A stretch of DNA of 64,000 bases from Hyphomicrobiales bacterium. GTDB taxonomy: Bacteria; Pseudomonadota; Alphaproteobacteria; Parvibaculales; Parvibaculaceae. The stretch lies in NCBI GenBank assembly GCA_016124805.1, contig WGND01000011.1:1-64000 (forward strand). The letters run 5' to 3'. Below, in pieces: positions 1 to 9,922 of the stretch. The first letter of the stretch is position 1; each line of letters begins with the position of its first letter. A model generated the notes under the pieces. That model saw only the letters and a list, made by a program, of their open reading frames with translations, made no database searches and was not told the DNA's origin. The translations under genes were made by a program, and so were the position numbers.

Positions 1-184
1 TACGACGGACGTGACGGGTGTTGTGACGCTTCCCGAAGGCACCGAGATGGTGATGCCGGGCGACAATGTGAAGATGAATGTGACACTGATCGCGCCGATC
101 GCCATGGAAGAGAAGCTGCGCTTCGCTATCCGTGAAGGTGGCCGCACCGTCGGTGCCGGCGTCGTCTCGAAAGTGTTGAAGTAA
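1..184 (+). CDS. tuf: Elongation factor Tu, C-terminal fragment
   Basis: The reading frame is open from base 2 and ends at TAA 182-184. The residues are the end of EF-Tu domain 3, with the typical segments [10 protein letters not shown] and [13 protein letters not shown], finishing in VVSKVLK. EF-Tu carries aminoacyl-tRNA to the ribosome as a GTP complex. Only about 60 residues are present; the GTPase domain lies outside the window. It sits 83 bases before rpsJ, the usual junction between the str and S10 operons. Confidence 0.97.
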   Translation, partial: TTDVTGVVTLPEGTEMVMPGDNVKMNVTLIAPIAMEEKLRFAIREGGRTVGAGVVSKVLK

Positions 185-267
185 TTTGAGTTGATCCGGC
201 GTGTGGATCTCCACACGCCGGCTTTCATAGCGCAGTGGCGCAAGGCCGACAGGCACAGGAATTGACT

Positions 268-576
268 ATGCAAAGGCAGAAAATTCGCATCCGGTTGAAA
301 GGTTTCGATCACCGCGTGCTCGACATTTCGACCCGGGAGATCGTCAATACGGCGAAACGTACCGGCGCGCAGGTGCTGGGACCGATCCCGTTGCCTACGC
401 GGCTTGAGAAATTCACGGTTCTTCGTGGTCCGCATATCGACAAGAAGAGCCGGGAACAGTTTGAGATTCGGACGCACAAGCGTGTGCTCGACATCGTGGA
501 CCCGACACCGCAAACCGTCGATGCTTTGATGAAGCTCGATCTTGCGGCTGGTGTGGACGTCGAGATCAAGCTTTAA
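268..576 (+). CDS. rpsJ: 30S ribosomal protein S10
   Basis: A 102-residue S10, first gene of the S10 operon; it is a small-subunit head protein and, in other bacteria, also the NusE transcription antitermination factor. The chosen ATG gives the family N-terminus [16 protein letters not shown] and follows an AGGAA sequence; an upstream in-frame start at 235 would add 11 residues not seen in the family. Conserved [17 protein letters not shown] and the ending [11 protein letters not shown] are present. Confidence 0.97.
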   Translation: MQRQKIRIRLKGFDHRVLDISTREIVNTAKRTGAQVLGPIPLPTRLEKFTVLRGPHIDKKSREQFEIRTHKRVLDIVDPTPQTVDALMKLDLAAGVDVEIKL

Positions 577-610
577 GCTGGATCTTGGATAAGAACGAGG
601 AATGGGACCC

Positions 611-1381
611 ATGCGTTCCGGTGTGATAGTCAAAAAAGTCGGTATGACACGCGTCTTCATGGAAGATGGTCGTCATGTACCGGTCACGGTATTGAAGTTG
701 GACAACTGTCAGGTTGTCTCACAGCTTACTGATGACAAAAATGGATATACAGCCGTGCAGCTCGGTACCGGGTTGGCAAAGGTCAAGAACGTGCCCAACG
801 CTCAGCGTGGCCAGTTCTCCCGAGCCAATGTCGAACCCAAGCTGGAAATGGTCGAGTTCCGGGTGACCCCGGACAACATGCTCGATGTTGGTGTGGAAAT
901 CACCGCAGACCATTTCGTTGCGGGCCAGCTCGTTGATGTGAGCGGGACCTCAATCGGTAAGGGTTTTGCCGGTGTCATGAAGCGCCACAATTTTGGTGGT
1001 CTGCGCGCGACCCATGGTGTGTCTGTCAGCCATCGTTCGCATGGTTCGACGGGCCAGCGCCAGGATCCGGGCAAGGTCTTCAAGGGCAAGAAGATGGCCG
1101 GTCATATGGGTGCTGTCCGCGTGACAACCCAGAACCTGGAAGTTGTTCGCACGGATGTCGACCGCGGCCTCATCATGGTCAAGGGCGCAGTGCCTGGTTC
1201 CAAGGGTGGTTGGGTTCTTCTGCGCGATGCTGTGAAGGTGAAGCTGCCTGAGGGCGTTCCGCTCCCCGGCGCGTTCCGTCGCAGCGGTGAAGAAGCTGTT
1301 GCCCAGGTTGCTGACGAAGCGGCGCCTGCGGAAGAGGTTGTTGTTGCCGAAGGTGACAGCGCCGAGAAGGAAGGTGCGTGA
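611..1381 (+). CDS. rplC: 50S ribosomal protein L3
   Basis: L3 (256 residues) is an early assembly protein that reaches toward the peptidyl transferase centre. Start at the second ATG, giving [16 protein letters not shown], because the GAGGA ribosome site at 597-601 is 9 bases away, whereas the ATG at 602 directly abuts it. The signature loop with [20 protein letters not shown] is intact. The last about 30 residues form an acidic, alanine-rich tail. The TGA overlaps the rplD ATG by one base. Confidence 0.96.
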   Translation: MRSGVIVKKVGMTRVFMEDGRHVPVTVLKLDNCQVVSQLTDDKNGYTAVQLGTGLAKVKNVPNAQRGQFSRANVEPKLEMVEFRVTPDNMLDVGVEITADHFVAGQLVDVSGTSIGKGFAGVMKRHNFGGLRATHGVSVSHRSHGSTGQRQDPGKVFKGKKMAGHMGAVRVTTQNLEVVRTDVDRGLIMVKGAVPGSKGGWVLLRDAVKVKLPEGVPLPGAFRRSGEEAVAQVADEAAPAEEVVVAEGDSAEKEGA

Positions 1382-2001
1382 TGAAGGCCGATGTAATCAC
1401 ACTTCAGGCTGAGAATGCCGGATCGGTCGAACTGACCGATGCCATTTTTGCCCTTGAGCCGCGTGCCGACATTCTCCATCGCATGGTGAGTTATCAGCTG
1501 GCCAAGCGTCAGGCTGGCACGCACAAGACGAAGGGTCGTTCGGAAATCACTGCGACGGGCAAGAAGTTCGTCAAGCAGAAGGGTTCTGGCGGCGCCCGTC
1601 ACGGCGATCGCAAGGCACCGCAGTTTCGTGGTGGTGGCAAGGCTTTTGGCCCGGTTGTTCGCAGCCATGCCATTGATCTGCCCAAGAAGGTTCGTGCGCT
1701 GGCGCTGAAGCTTGCGCTGTCTTCAAAGGCTGCGACATCCGATCTGATCATCCTTGAGGATGCGAAGATTCCGGAAGCCAAGACGAAGGCCGTCAAGGAG
1801 GTTTTCGCGAAGCTGGGTCTCACCTCGGTGCTGATCATTGATGGCGCGGAACTTGACCAGAATTTTGCTCTGGCCGCCCGTAACGTCCATGGCGTCGATG
1901 TGCTCCCTGTGCAGGGCATCAACGTCTACGACATTCTGCGCCGCGATAAGCTCGTGCTCACGAAGGCCGCGCTTGAAAGCCTGGAGGCACGGTTCAAATG
2001 A
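1381..2001 (+). CDS. rplD: 50S ribosomal protein L4
   Basis: L4 (206 residues) lines the exit tunnel with a long basic loop, seen here as [22 protein letters not shown]. In gamma-proteobacteria L4 also represses its own operon; whether it does here is not visible. The ATG overlaps the rplC stop (TGATG), and a GTG one codon earlier is less likely. The 3' end overlaps rplW by 4 bases (ATGA), suggesting translational coupling. Confidence 0.96.
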   Translation: MKADVITLQAENAGSVELTDAIFALEPRADILHRMVSYQLAKRQAGTHKTKGRSEITATGKKFVKQKGSGGARHGDRKAPQFRGGGKAFGPVVRSHAIDLPKKVRALALKLALSSKAATSDLIILEDAKIPEAKTKAVKEVFAKLGLTSVLIIDGAELDQNFALAARNVHGVDVLPVQGINVYDILRRDKLVLTKAALESLEARFK

Positions 2002-2288
2002 AAGAAGAATATTACGACGTGATCGTTTCGCCGCTGATCACTGAAAAAGCAACGATGGCCTCCGAGTTCAATCAGGTCATCTTCAAGGTGGCCCCCAAGG
2101 CGACGAAGCCTCAGGTCAAGGAAGCCGTTGAACAGCTTTTCGGTGTGAAGGTCAAAGCGGTCAACACACTGGTCCGCAAGGGCAAGACAAAGCGCTTCCG
2201 GGGTATTGCCGGCAAGCAAGTTGATTTCAAGAAAGCGATCGTGACCCTCGAAGACGGGTTTTCGATTGATGTGACGACCGGACTTTAA
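1998..2288 (+). CDS. rplW: 50S ribosomal protein L23
   Basis: L23 (96 residues) sits at the polypeptide exit and is the docking site for trigger factor and SRP. The N-terminus [16 protein letters not shown] and the internal KGKTKRFRG are family signatures, and the length is normal. Its ATG overlaps the rplD stop codon. Confidence 0.96.
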   Translation: MKEEYYDVIVSPLITEKATMASEFNQVIFKVAPKATKPQVKEAVEQLFGVKVKAVNTLVRKGKTKRFRGIAGKQVDFKKAIVTLEDGFSIDVTTGL

Positions 2289-2312
2289 GGCCGGACAGAG
2301 AGAGCCTGAACC

Positions 2313-3143
2313 ATGGCACTGAAAAAATATAAACCGACGAGTCCCGCCCAGCGCGGCCTTGTACTGGTCGACCGCTCGGCGCTCTACAAGGGCAAGCCGG
2401 TCAAGGCGTTGACAGAAGGCCTCTCGAAGTCGGGTGGACGTAACAATCACGGCCGCGTCACGGCGTTCAATCGCGGTGGTGGTCACAAGCGCAGCTATCG
2501 TCTTGTTGATTTCAAGCGGCGCAAGTTTGATATGCCCGGCACTGTCGAGCGTCTCGAGTATGACCCCAACCGTACCGCCTTCATTGCGCTGGTGAAGTAT
2601 GAGGATGGTGAGCTTGCCTATATTCTGGCGCCGCAGCGTTTGCAGGCTGGCGACAGTGTGATTGCAGGCGCCAAGGTTGACGTGAAGCCTGGCAACGCGA
2701 TGCCGCTCTCGGCAATTCCTGTCGGCACGATTGTCCACAATGTGGAAATCAAGCCGGGCAAGGGTGGTCAGATCGCCCGTTCCGCCGGTGCCTATGTTCA
2801 GCTGGTCGGCCGCGACCATGGCTATGCGCTTCTCCGTCTTTCGTCGGGTGAACAGCGCATGGTCCGTGGTGAATGCATGGCCACGATCGGTGCGGTTTCC
2901 AATCCGGACCATTCCAACATCACGCTGGCCAAGGCCGGTCGTAACCGTTGGCTTGGTAAGCGTCCTTCGGTTCGTGGTGTTGCCATGAACCCCGTCGACC
3001 ATCCCCATGGTGGTGGTGAAGGCCGTACGTCTGGTGGTCGTCATCCTGTTACCCCCTGGGGTAAGCCGACAAAGGGCAAGAAGACGCGCCGCAACAAGGC
3101 GACCGACAAGTTCATCGTCCGCAGCCGTCACAAGCGTAAGTAA
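2313..3143 (+). CDS. rplB: 50S ribosomal protein L2
   Basis: L2 (276 residues) is needed for subunit association and peptidyl transferase activity. The sequence carries the RNA-binding OB-fold and SH3-like domains, and the conserved C-terminal [15 protein letters not shown] loop that contains the functionally critical histidine of the family. Length is normal. It is 24 bases after rplW and 11 bases before rpsS. Confidence 0.97.
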   Translation: MALKKYKPTSPAQRGLVLVDRSALYKGKPVKALTEGLSKSGGRNNHGRVTAFNRGGGHKRSYRLVDFKRRKFDMPGTVERLEYDPNRTAFIALVKYEDGELAYILAPQRLQAGDSVIAGAKVDVKPGNAMPLSAIPVGTIVHNVEIKPGKGGQIARSAGAYVQLVGRDHGYALLRLSSGEQRMVRGECMATIGAVSNPDHSNITLAKAGRNRWLGKRPSVRGVAMNPVDHPHGGGEGRTSGGRHPVTPWGKPTKGKKTRRNKATDKFIVRSRHKRK

Positions 3144-3154
3144 GGGATCTCGAT

Positions 3155-3430
3155 ATGGCACGTTCCGTCAAAAAGGGCCCCTTCGTGGATGGGTATCTGC
3201 TCAAGAAAGCAGAAGCCGCACGCAGCTCAGGCCGCAAAGAAGTTATCAAGATGTGGAGCCGTCGCTCCACCATTCTGCCGCAGTTCGTCGGACTGACTTT
3301 TGCCGTCCATAATGGCAAGAAGCACATTCCGGTACTCGTGAATGAAGACATGGTTGGGCACAAGTTCGGTGAGTTTGCACCGACGCGCACCTATTTCGGC
3401 CACACGGCTGACAAGAAAGCCAAGAGGTAA
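3155..3430 (+). CDS. rpsS: 30S ribosomal protein S19
   Basis: S19 (91 residues) forms a head complex with S13 near the A and P sites. The N-terminus [18 protein letters not shown] and the C-terminal segment [18 protein letters not shown] are diagnostic. A GGATCTCGAT spacer precedes the ATG. Normal length and position between rplB and rplV. Confidence 0.97.
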   Translation: MARSVKKGPFVDGYLLKKAEAARSSGRKEVIKMWSRRSTILPQFVGLTFAVHNGKKHIPVLVNEDMVGHKFGEFAPTRTYFGHTADKKAKR

Positions 3431-3433
3431 GCC

Positions 3434-3814
3434 ATGGGCAAAGCTGCAAACAAACGGCGTCTTGCCGATAATGAAGCGCAGGCTGTGGGTCGCATGATCC
3501 GCATCAGCCCGCAGAAGCTGAACCTGGTTGCCCAGCTTATTCGCGGCAAGAAGGTTGATACGGCTCTGGCTGACCTGACCTTCTCGCGCAAGCGTATTTC
3601 GATCGACGTGAAGAAGGTTCTTCAAAGCGCGATTGCGAATGCTGAAAATAACCACGACCTCGATGTCGACGATCTCGTCGTTGCTGAGGCCTATGTGGGC
3701 AAGAATCTGGTCATGAAGCGCTGGCAGGCCCATGCACGTGGTCGCGTTGGCAAGCTGCAGAAGCCGTTCAGCCAGATTACGATTGTTGTGCGCCAAGTCG
3801 AGGAGACGGCCTGA
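3434..3814 (+). CDS. rplV: 50S ribosomal protein L22
   Basis: L22 (126 residues) contributes a beta-hairpin to the exit tunnel constriction, the site of many macrolide-resistance changes in other bacteria. Here the hairpin region reads [13 protein letters not shown], with no obvious duplication or deletion. It lies 3 bases after rpsS and shares its last base region with the rpsC start (stop TGA, then ATG at 3814). Confidence 0.96.
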   Translation: MGKAANKRRLADNEAQAVGRMIRISPQKLNLVAQLIRGKKVDTALADLTFSRKRISIDVKKVLQSAIANAENNHDLDVDDLVVAEAYVGKNLVMKRWQAHARGRVGKLQKPFSQITIVVRQVEETA

Positions 3815-4536
3815 TGGGTCATAAGGTAAATCCGATTGGTCTGCGCCTGGGCGTTAACCGGACATGGGACTCGCGCTGGTTTGCGGGTCGTCAGGAATAC
3901 GGCAAGTTGCTGCATGAGGATATCAAGATCCGCACGCTTCTGAGCAACCAGCTCAAGGCAGCGGGTATTTCGAAGATCGTTGTCGAGCGTCCGCACAAGA
4001 AGTGCCGCGTGACCATTCACACAGCCCGTCCGGGTGTGGTGATCGGCAAGAAGGGTGCAGATATTGAGAAGCTGCGCCAGCAGATCGGCAAGCTGACCGA
4101 CAGCGAAGTTCATCTGAACATCGTTGAAGTTCGCAAACCCGAGATTGACGCGACGCTTGTTGCCGAGAATATCGCGCAGCAGCTGGAACGCCGCGTGGCT
4201 TTCCGTCGTGCCATGAAGCGCGCTGTTCAGTCAGCGATGCGTCTGGGCGCCGGCGGTATCCGCATCAACTGCGCGGGTCGTCTTGGTGGCGCGGAAATTG
4301 CGCGTACCGAATGGTACCGCGAAGGCCGTGTGCCGCTGCATACGCTGCGCGCCGATATTGATTATGGGGTTGCGACCGCGATGACCGCCTATGGCACTTG
4401 TGGTGTGAAGGTTTGGATCTTCAAGGGCGAAATCCTCGAGCATGATCCGATGGCCTCCGAGCGCCGTGCGCTTGAAGGTGGTGAAGGTGGTGGCGGCAGT
4501 GGCCGTCCGCGCCGTGAGGCAGCCGGTCGAGACTGA
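3814..4536 (+). CDS. rpsC: 30S ribosomal protein S3
   Basis: S3 (240 residues) helps form the mRNA entry pore and has helicase activity with S4 and S5. The start [13 protein letters not shown] and the KH-domain motif [14 protein letters not shown] are clear, followed by the C-terminal domain. The last about 30 residues are a glycine- and arginine-rich tail ([13 protein letters not shown]) typical of many alphaproteobacterial S3 proteins. Confidence 0.97.
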   Translation: MGHKVNPIGLRLGVNRTWDSRWFAGRQEYGKLLHEDIKIRTLLSNQLKAAGISKIVVERPHKKCRVTIHTARPGVVIGKKGADIEKLRQQIGKLTDSEVHLNIVEVRKPEIDATLVAENIAQQLERRVAFRRAMKRAVQSAMRLGAGGIRINCAGRLGGAEIARTEWYREGRVPLHTLRADIDYGVATAMTAYGTCGVKVWIFKGEILEHDPMASERRALEGGEGGGGSGRPRREAAGRD

Positions 4537-4588
4537 GGCAAAGGCCCCTGGTTTCTGACAAAGAAATTGAGCGAAGAGAGCTACGACA

Positions 4589-5008
4589 ATGTTGCAACCG
4601 AAGCGCACTAAGTTCCGTAAGGCCCATAAGGGCCGCATCCATGGCAAGGCCAAGGGTGGCATGAATCTCGACTTTGGGGCTTACGGTCTCAAGGCGCAGG
4701 AGCCGGCTCGTATCACGGCACGTCAGATCGAAGCGGCCCGCCGCGCGATCACTCGTCACATGAAGCGTGCGGGTCGTGTCTGGATCCGGATTTTCCCGGA
4801 TGTGCCGGTGTCGTCGAAACCGACTGAAGTGCGAATGGGTAAAGGTAAGGGTACGCCTGAATTCTGGGCAGCCCGTGTGAAGCCAGGCCGCATCATGTTC
4901 GAGATTGATGGTGTGCCGCTGGCGATTGCGGAAGAAGCGATGCGTCTTGGTGCGGCAAAGTTGCCGATCAAGACACGGTTTGTTGCCCGTCCGGGCGAAC
5001 AGGCCTAA
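4589..5008 (+). CDS. rplP: 50S ribosomal protein L16
   Basis: L16 (139 residues) organises the A-site tRNA region of the large subunit. [16 protein letters not shown] at the start and the [19 protein letters not shown] motif identify it; the latter includes the arginine that is hydroxylated by YcfD in some bacteria (modification not predictable here). A GAGAGC sequence precedes the ATG. Confidence 0.97.
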   Translation: MLQPKRTKFRKAHKGRIHGKAKGGMNLDFGAYGLKAQEPARITARQIEAARRAITRHMKRAGRVWIRIFPDVPVSSKPTEVRMGKGKGTPEFWAARVKPGRIMFEIDGVPLAIAEEAMRLGAAKLPIKTRFVARPGEQA

Positions 5009-5058
5009 GGCAGACATAATAGTCCGCCGCAACGCGGGTTGAACGAAAGGGTGAGGCC

Positions 5059-5271
5059 ATGAAGGCCAGTGAAGTTAGAGATTTGACGCCGGATCAGCTG
5101 CAGGACGAACTGCTTCGCCTGAAGAAGGCACAGTTTAACCTGCGCTTTCAGGGTGCCAGCGGGCAGCTTGAGAAGACGTCGGAAATGCGCAAGGTCCGTC
5201 GTGACATCGCGCGTATCAAGACAATCCAGGGTCAGCGCAATGCGCCGGCTGCTGGCACGAGCAAGGACTGA
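5059..5271 (+). CDS. rpmC: 50S ribosomal protein L29
   Basis: L29 (70 residues) is a two-helix protein beside L23 at the exit site. [23 protein letters not shown] and the second-helix segment [13 protein letters not shown] are recognisable. It is slightly extended at the C-terminus (APAAGTSKD). An AAAGGGTGAGG sequence is a good ribosome-binding site. Eleven bases separate it from rpsQ. Confidence 0.95.
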   Translation: MKASEVRDLTPDQLQDELLRLKKAQFNLRFQGASGQLEKTSEMRKVRRDIARIKTIQGQRNAPAAGTSKD

Positions 5272-5282
5272 GGACAAGCGAA

Positions 5283-5519
5283 ATGCCTAAAAGAATCCTG
5301 CAGGGTACCGTGGTCAGCGACAAGAACGACAAGACTGTCGTGGTCAAGGTCGAGCGCCGCTTCAAGGACCCGGTCCTCAAGAAGATCGTGCGGCGGTCAA
5401 AGCGTTACCACGCGCATGACGAAAGCAACGCAGTAGCGGTTGGCACCACGGTAAAGATCCGTGAGTGCAAGCCGATCTCGAAGCTGAAGAAATGGGAAGT
5501 TTATACGGAAGAAGCCTGA
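5283..5519 (+). CDS. rpsQ: 30S ribosomal protein S17
   Basis: S17 (78 residues) is a primary 16S-binding OB-fold protein. [20 protein letters not shown] and the loop [20 protein letters not shown] match the family. Last gene of the S10 part; the next gene, rplN, opens the spc part after 43 bases with no visible terminator, so the two parts are probably co-transcribed. Confidence 0.96.
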   Translation: MPKRILQGTVVSDKNDKTVVVKVERRFKDPVLKKIVRRSKRYHAHDESNAVAVGTTVKIRECKPISKLKKWEVYTEEA

Positions 5520-5562
5520 GCCAGTGTGTTCAGGACCTTTCCGAGCGAAGGCGGATTAAGTC

Positions 5563-5931
5563 ATGATTCAGCAAGAGACAAATCTGGAAGTTGCCGACAA
5601 CTCGGGTGCGCGTCGCGTGATGTGCATCAAGGTTCTTGGTGGTTCCAAGCGCAAATACGCAACCGTGGGTGACATCATCGTCGTCACCATCAAGGAAGCT
5701 ATTCCGCGCGGCAAGGTGAAGAAGGGCGACGTCATGAAGGCGGTCGTCGTTCGCACAGCCAAGGACATTCAGCGTGCCGATGGCAGCGTGATCCGCTTCG
5801 ACAGCAATGCTGCCGTTCTGATCAACGGCCAGGGCGAACCAGTCGGCACACGTATTTTTGGACCAGTTACTCGTGAGCTGCGTGCGAAAAATCACATGAA
5901 GATCATTTCGCTCGCGCCGGAGGTGCTTTGA
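5563..5931 (+). CDS. rplN: 50S ribosomal protein L14
   Basis: L14 (122 residues) lies at the subunit interface. It begins [24 protein letters not shown] and contains [18 protein letters not shown], both diagnostic, with exactly the usual length. Its TGA overlaps the rplX ATG by one base. Confidence 0.97.
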   Translation: MIQQETNLEVADNSGARRVMCIKVLGGSKRKYATVGDIIVVTIKEAIPRGKVKKGDVMKAVVVRTAKDIQRADGSVIRFDSNAAVLINGQGEPVGTRIFGPVTRELRAKNHMKIISLAPEVL

Positions 5932-6248
5932 TGGCTGCGAAGATTAGAAAAGGCGACAAGGTCGTCGTGCTGTCCGGTAAGGACAAAGGTAAGAGCGGCA
6001 CTGTCATCGGTGTGTTCCCCAAAGAGGAACGAGCATTGGTGCAGGGCGTGAACATGGTCAAGCGCCACACGAAGCCGACACAGGTTTCGGCTGGCGGGAT
6101 CGTGAACCGCGAAGCCAAGCTGCATGTTTCGAATATCGCGATTGCGGACCCCAAAACGGGCAAGGCAACACGCGTTGGGTTCAAGACGCTGGATGATGGC
6201 CGCAAGGTCCGTGTTTCCAAGGCGTCGGGAGAAGTGATCGATGGCTGA
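5931..6248 (+). CDS. rplX: 50S ribosomal protein L24
   Basis: L24 (105 residues) is an assembly-initiator KOW-domain protein. The motif [17 protein letters not shown] is at the N-terminus. ATG 5931 overlapping the rplN stop is preferred over the TTG one codon earlier. The gene ends 8 bases inside rplE, which should couple their translation. Confidence 0.95.
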   Translation: MAAKIRKGDKVVVLSGKDKGKSGTVIGVFPKEERALVQGVNMVKRHTKPTQVSAGGIVNREAKLHVSNIAIADPKTGKATRVGFKTLDDGRKVRVSKASGEVIDG

Positions 6249-6798
6249 TACGCAGTACACGCCCCGTATGAAGGCTGTATATGAGAACCAGATCCGCGCT
6301 GCGCTGACGGAGAAGTTCCAGTACAAGAACGTCATGCAGATTCCGCAGCTGGACAAGGTTGTGATCAACATGGGTGTTGGCGAAGCTGTCGCCGACTCCA
6401 AGAAGATCAAATCGGCCTTTGAAGACCTGCAGGCGATTGCCGGCCAGAAGCCGGTCATCACCAAGGCCAAGACATCCATCGCGACGTTCAAGCTTCGTGA
6501 AGGCATGCCGGTCGGTCTCAAGGTCACGCTCCGCAAGGACCGTATGTTTGAATTCATTGATCGTCTGGTGACGATTGCTCTGCCACGCGTCCGAGATTTT
6601 CGTGGACTGAATGGCAAGAGCTTTGATGGTCGCGGCAATTACGCGATGGGTCTGAAGGAACATCTGGTGTTCCCTGAGATCGACTACGACAAGGTCGACC
6701 AGACTTGGGGTATGGACATCATCGTCTGCACCACTGCCAAGACGGACGATGAGGCACGTGAATTGCTGCGCGGGTTTAATTTCCCGTTCACTAAATAA
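6241..6798 (+). CDS. rplE: 50S ribosomal protein L5
   Basis: L5 (185 residues) binds 5S rRNA and contacts P-site t[25 protein letters not shown] and [15 protein letters not shown] segments define it, with the C-terminal [20 protein letters not shown]. Starts inside the end of rplX. Confidence 0.97.
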   Translation: MADTQYTPRMKAVYENQIRAALTEKFQYKNVMQIPQLDKVVINMGVGEAVADSKKIKSAFEDLQAIAGQKPVITKAKTSIATFKLREGMPVGLKVTLRKDRMFEFIDRLVTIALPRVRDFRGLNGKSFDGRGNYAMGLKEHLVFPEIDYDKVDQTWGMDIIVCTTAKTDDEARELLRGFNFPFTK

Positions 6799-6839
6799 TT
6801 TTGGATCGGTTCGCTTGAGCGGACCCGACGGAGGTTTGA

Positions 6840-7145
6840 ATGGCAAAGAAGAGCGCCATTAATCGTGATCAGAAGCGTCGTAAGCTGGTGGCAAAGTTTG
6901 CCGACAAGCGTGCGAAACTGAAAGCGATGACGACGGATGCGAATCTTTCGATGGAAGATCGTTTTGATGCGCAGTTGAAGCTCGCCGAGCTTCCGCGCAA
7001 TTCGTCGAAGACCCGCGTTCACAACCGTTGTGAAATCTCGGGACGTAGCAAGGCCTATTACCGTAAGCTCCGCATGTCACGTATTGCGTTGCGCGATCTC
7101 GCCTCGAGAGGGCAGATCCCCGGTATGGTCAAGTCGAGCTGGTGA
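6840..7145 (+). CDS. rpsN: 30S ribosomal protein S14, zinc-free type
   Basis: The 101-residue S14 is the long, zinc-independent form: it lacks the CxxC pairs of the 61-residue type and keeps the C-terminal [21 protein letters not shown]14 is a late-binding head protein near S19 and S3. A GACGGAGG site precedes the ATG by a few bases. Confidence 0.97.
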   Translation: MAKKSAINRDQKRRKLVAKFADKRAKLKAMTTDANLSMEDRFDAQLKLAELPRNSSKTRVHNRCEISGRSKAYYRKLRMSRIALRDLASRGQIPGMVKSSW

Positions 7146-7158
7146 GGAGTAACGCGCA

Positions 7159-7557
7159 ATGACGATGACCGATCCTCTTGGCGACATGATCACGCGAATC
7201 CGCAACGCACAGCTGCGCGGAAAAAGCAAAGTCGCAACGCCGGCCTCCAAGCTTCGTGGCTGGGTTCTCGATGTGCTTGCGGATGAAGGTTTCATCCGCG
7301 GCTATGCAAAGGTTGACTACCCGAACGGGAAGTCGGAGTTCGAGATTGAACTCAAATATAATGAAGGCACGCCGGTCATTCACATGATCGAACGTGTGTC
7401 CACGCCTGGTCGCCGCGTCTATTCGTCTGTGAAGACGATGCCGGTCGTGAGCAACGGGCTTGGGATTTCGATCCTTTCGACGCCGAAGGGCATCATGTCT
7501 GATGTCGCGGCACGGGAGCAGAATGTTGGTGGCGAGGTGCTCTGCCGCGTCTTCTAA
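7159..7557 (+). CDS. rpsH: 30S ribosomal protein S8
   Basis: S8 (132 residues) binds the central 16S domain and, in E. coli, represses the spc operon. [16 protein letters not shown] at the N-terminus and the C-terminal [23 protein letters not shown] are signatures. Preceded by GAGGAG. No S8-type operator was sought in detail here. Confidence 0.97.
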   Translation: MTMTDPLGDMITRIRNAQLRGKSKVATPASKLRGWVLDVLADEGFIRGYAKVDYPNGKSEFEIELKYNEGTPVIHMIERVSTPGRRVYSSVKTMPVVSNGLGISILSTPKGIMSDVAAREQNVGGEVLCRVF

Positions 7558-7602
7558 GACGCCAGAAGCACACGTCAGAAGTGACGACGGGAAAAAGAGA
7601 CC

Positions 7603-8136
7603 ATGTCGCGTATTGGCAAATATCCGATCGAAGTCCCTGCCGGGGTAACGGTCAAAATTGATGGGCAGGAAGTTGCCGTCAAAGGAACCAAGGGTGAGCT
7701 CAAGCTGACTCTCGTTGATGATGTGACGGTTGAGCATGCCGATGGCAAGCTGACTGTTCGTCCTCGCGATGATTCACAGAAAGCCCGCGCGATGTGGGGT
7801 TTGAGCCGCACGCTGGTTGAAAATCTGGTGATCGGTGTCACAACCGGTTTTACCAAGAACCTGGAAATCAGCGGCGTGGGTTATCGTGCAGCGCTTCAGG
7901 GCAAGAATCTCCAGCTTAATCTGGGGTTCAGCCACGAAGTCCTGTATCCCATTCCGGAAGGAATCGAAGTAAAGGTGGCCAAGCCAACCGAAATTTCGAT
8001 CAGCGGAATTGATAAGCAGAAAGTCGGGCAGGTTGCTGCCGAGATCCGTTCTTATCGCGAGCCGGAGCCTTACAAGGGCAAGGGTGTGCGTTATGCGGGC
8101 GAGTTCATCTTCCGTAAGGAAGGCAAGAAGAAGTGA
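7603..8136 (+). CDS. rplF: 50S ribosomal protein L6
   Basis: L6 (177 residues) has two related domains and sits near the sarcin-ricin loop. [17 protein letters not shown] at the start and the C-terminal motif [22 protein letters not shown] are diagnostic. Starts 45 bases after rpsH. Confidence 0.97.
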   Translation: MSRIGKYPIEVPAGVTVKIDGQEVAVKGTKGELKLTLVDDVTVEHADGKLTVRPRDDSQKARAMWGLSRTLVENLVIGVTTGFTKNLEISGVGYRAALQGKNLQLNLGFSHEVLYPIPEGIEVKVAKPTEISISGIDKQKVGQVAAEIRSYREPEPYKGKGVRYAGEFIFRKEGKKK

Positions 8137-8149
8137 GCGGGATGCGGTC

Positions 8150-8503
8150 ATGAACAAACTCAAGGTACTTCATCAGCGCCGTACGATGCGCAACCGCAGC
8201 AAGATCGCGCGCATGGCCAATGGCCGTCCGCGTCTTTCGATCTTCCGCTCGTCAAAGCACATCTACGCGCAGATTATCGACGACAAGCAGGGCGTCACCC
8301 TGGCGGCAGCTTCCACGAAAGAGGAAGCCTTCTCCGGCAAGGGCACCAATGTCGATGCGGCGACCGAAGTGGGTCGTCTTGTCGCCAAGCGCGCAAGCGA
8401 TGCGGGCGTCAAGGATGTCGTGTTCGATCGCGGCGGTTACATTTTCCACGGGCGCGTGAAGGCGCTCGCAGAGGGTGCCCGCGAGGGCGGCCTCAACTTC
8501 TAA
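8150..8503 (+). CDS. rplR: 50S ribosomal protein L18
   Basis: L18 (117 residues) binds 5S rRNA. The start [19 protein letters not shown] was chosen; the frame is open further upstream, but that part runs over the end of rplF and does not resemble L18. [20 protein letters not shown] and [21 protein letters not shown] are typical. Confidence 0.96.
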   Translation: MNKLKVLHQRRTMRNRSKIARMANGRPRLSIFRSSKHIYAQIIDDKQGVTLAAASTKEEAFSGKGTNVDAATEVGRLVAKRASDAGVKDVVFDRGGYIFHGRVKALAEGAREGGLNF

Positions 8504-8515
8504 GGGATTTGCATA

Positions 8516-9079
8516 GTGGCACGTAAAGATTTTCGGGACCGGGAAGAACGCGACAGCGAATTTGTCGACAAGCTCGTCCACATTAACCGCGTCGCCAAGG
8601 TGGTGAAGGGCGGTAAGCGTTTTGGTTTTGCCGCACTCGTCGTGGTTGGTGACCAGAAGGGCCGCGTTGGCTTCGGTCATGGCAAGGCACGCGAAGTGCC
8701 GGAAGCCATCCGCAAGGCAACGGAAGCTGCCAAGCGCGCGATGATCCGCGTGCCGCTTCGCGAAGGCCGGACGCTGCATCACGATGTGGATGGTCGCCAT
8801 GGTGCCGGCCGGGTTCTGCTTCGTGCAGCGCCTGCCGGTACAGGCATCATTGCAGGTGGTCCGATGCGCGCCGTTTTCGAGACGCTCGGCATGCAGGATG
8901 TTGTCGCCAAGTCGCTTGGTTCCAGCAACCCCTACAACATGGTTCGGGCCACGTTTGACGCGCTCAAGCATGAGCAGAGCCCGCGCATGGTGGCCTCCCG
9001 CCGTGGCAAGAAAGTTAGTGAGATTGTCGGTCGTCGCGGTGAATCCGCTGCCGATGCGAGCGAAGCAGCAGTCGACTGA
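8516..9079 (+). CDS. rpsE: 30S ribosomal protein S5
   Basis: S5 (187 residues) is a decoding-fidelity protein with a double-stranded-RNA-binding-like N-terminal domain. It starts with GTG 8516. The loop [20 protein letters not shown], where spectinomycin-resistance changes occur in other species, looks normal. An acidic, alanine-rich tail follows residue 170. Confidence 0.96.
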   Translation: MARKDFRDREERDSEFVDKLVHINRVAKVVKGGKRFGFAALVVVGDQKGRVGFGHGKAREVPEAIRKATEAAKRAMIRVPLREGRTLHHDVDGRHGAGRVLLRAAPAGTGIIAGGPMRAVFETLGMQDVVAKSLGSSNPYNMVRATFDALKHEQSPRMVASRRGKKVSEIVGRRGESAADASEAAVD

Positions 9080-9117
9080 GGCTTAGCGCTCAGCGTTACG
9101 AATAGAGGGACATAGAC

Positions 9118-9324
9118 ATGTCAGCGAAGAAATCAGGCGGTGATAAGACTGTAACCGTCCAGCAGATCGGGAGCCCTTTGCGGCGCCAGCCCGACCAGCG
9201 CCAAACGCTGATCGGCCTTGGTCTGAACAAGATGCGTCGTACGAAGACGCTCGAAGACACACCCGCAGTCCGTGGGATGATCAACAAAGTCGCCCATCTC
9301 GTCCGCGTTGTGGACGAGGCTTAA
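9118..9324 (+). CDS. rpmD: 50S ribosomal protein L30
   Basis: L30 (68 residues), a small globular protein of the large subunit. [23 protein letters not shown] and the ending [12 protein letters not shown] identify it. A GAGGGA ribosome site precedes the ATG. The first 10 residues are a lysine-rich extension. Confidence 0.95.
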   Translation: MSAKKSGGDKTVTVQQIGSPLRRQPDQRQTLIGLGLNKMRRTKTLEDTPAVRGMINKVAHLVRVVDEA

Positions 9325-9342
9325 GGGGTACGAGGCACAGTC

Positions 9343-9861
9343 ATGAAGCTCAATGAAATTGTAGACAATCAGGGCGCCCGCAAGTCACGCATTCGCGTTG
9401 GCCGCGGTATCGGCTCGACCAAAGGCAAGACCGGTGGTCGCGGCGTGAAGGGCCAGACATCCCGTTCGGGTGTGGCGATCAAAGGCTATGAAGGCGGCCA
9501 GATGCCGATTCATATGCGTTTGCCAAAGCGCGGCTTCAACAACATCTTCAGGCTGGACTTCAACCCGGTCAATCTGGGTCGTGTGCAGACGGCAATTGAT
9601 GCCGGCAAGCTTGACCCCAAGGTGAAGGTTGATGCCGAAGCTCTTGTAAAGGCTGGTGTTCTTCGTCGTGTTCGTGACGGTGTTCGTCTTCTTGCAAAGG
9701 GTGAGCTGAAGGCCAAAGTCGATTTCGAAGTTGCCGGTGTTTCAGAGGCTGCCAAGGCAGCTGTCGAAAAGGCTGGCGGTTCGGTGACTGTGGTTGAGTC
9801 GCAGAAAGAAAAAGTGGCCGCACGCGTTGCGGAAAAGGCAGCCAAGAAAGCGGCTAAATAA
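9343..9861 (+). CDS. rplO: 50S ribosomal protein L15
   Basis: L15 (172 residues) is a late-stage assembly protein with a long glycine-rich N-terminal arm ([19 protein letters not shown]), followed by [17 protein letters not shown]. The C-terminus is longer than in E. coli and ends in a lysine/alanine-rich stretch, as in related bacteria. Confidence 0.96.
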   Translation: MKLNEIVDNQGARKSRIRVGRGIGSTKGKTGGRGVKGQTSRSGVAIKGYEGGQMPIHMRLPKRGFNNIFRLDFNPVNLGRVQTAIDAGKLDPKVKVDAEALVKAGVLRRVRDGVRLLAKGELKAKVDFEVAGVSEAAKAAVEKAGGSVTVVESQKEKVAARVAEKAAKKAAK

Positions 9862-9922
9862 GTCGTCGACGGGGTGGCGCCGAAAGACATGTTTCGGTTC
9901 CTGCACTAAAGGGTGATATCGA

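Noticed and set aside
1926-3161. 411-codon open frame on the minus strand across rplW and rplB
   Set aside because: It is antisense to two well-conserved ribosomal genes, has no family resemblance and reflects codon bias on the opposite strand.
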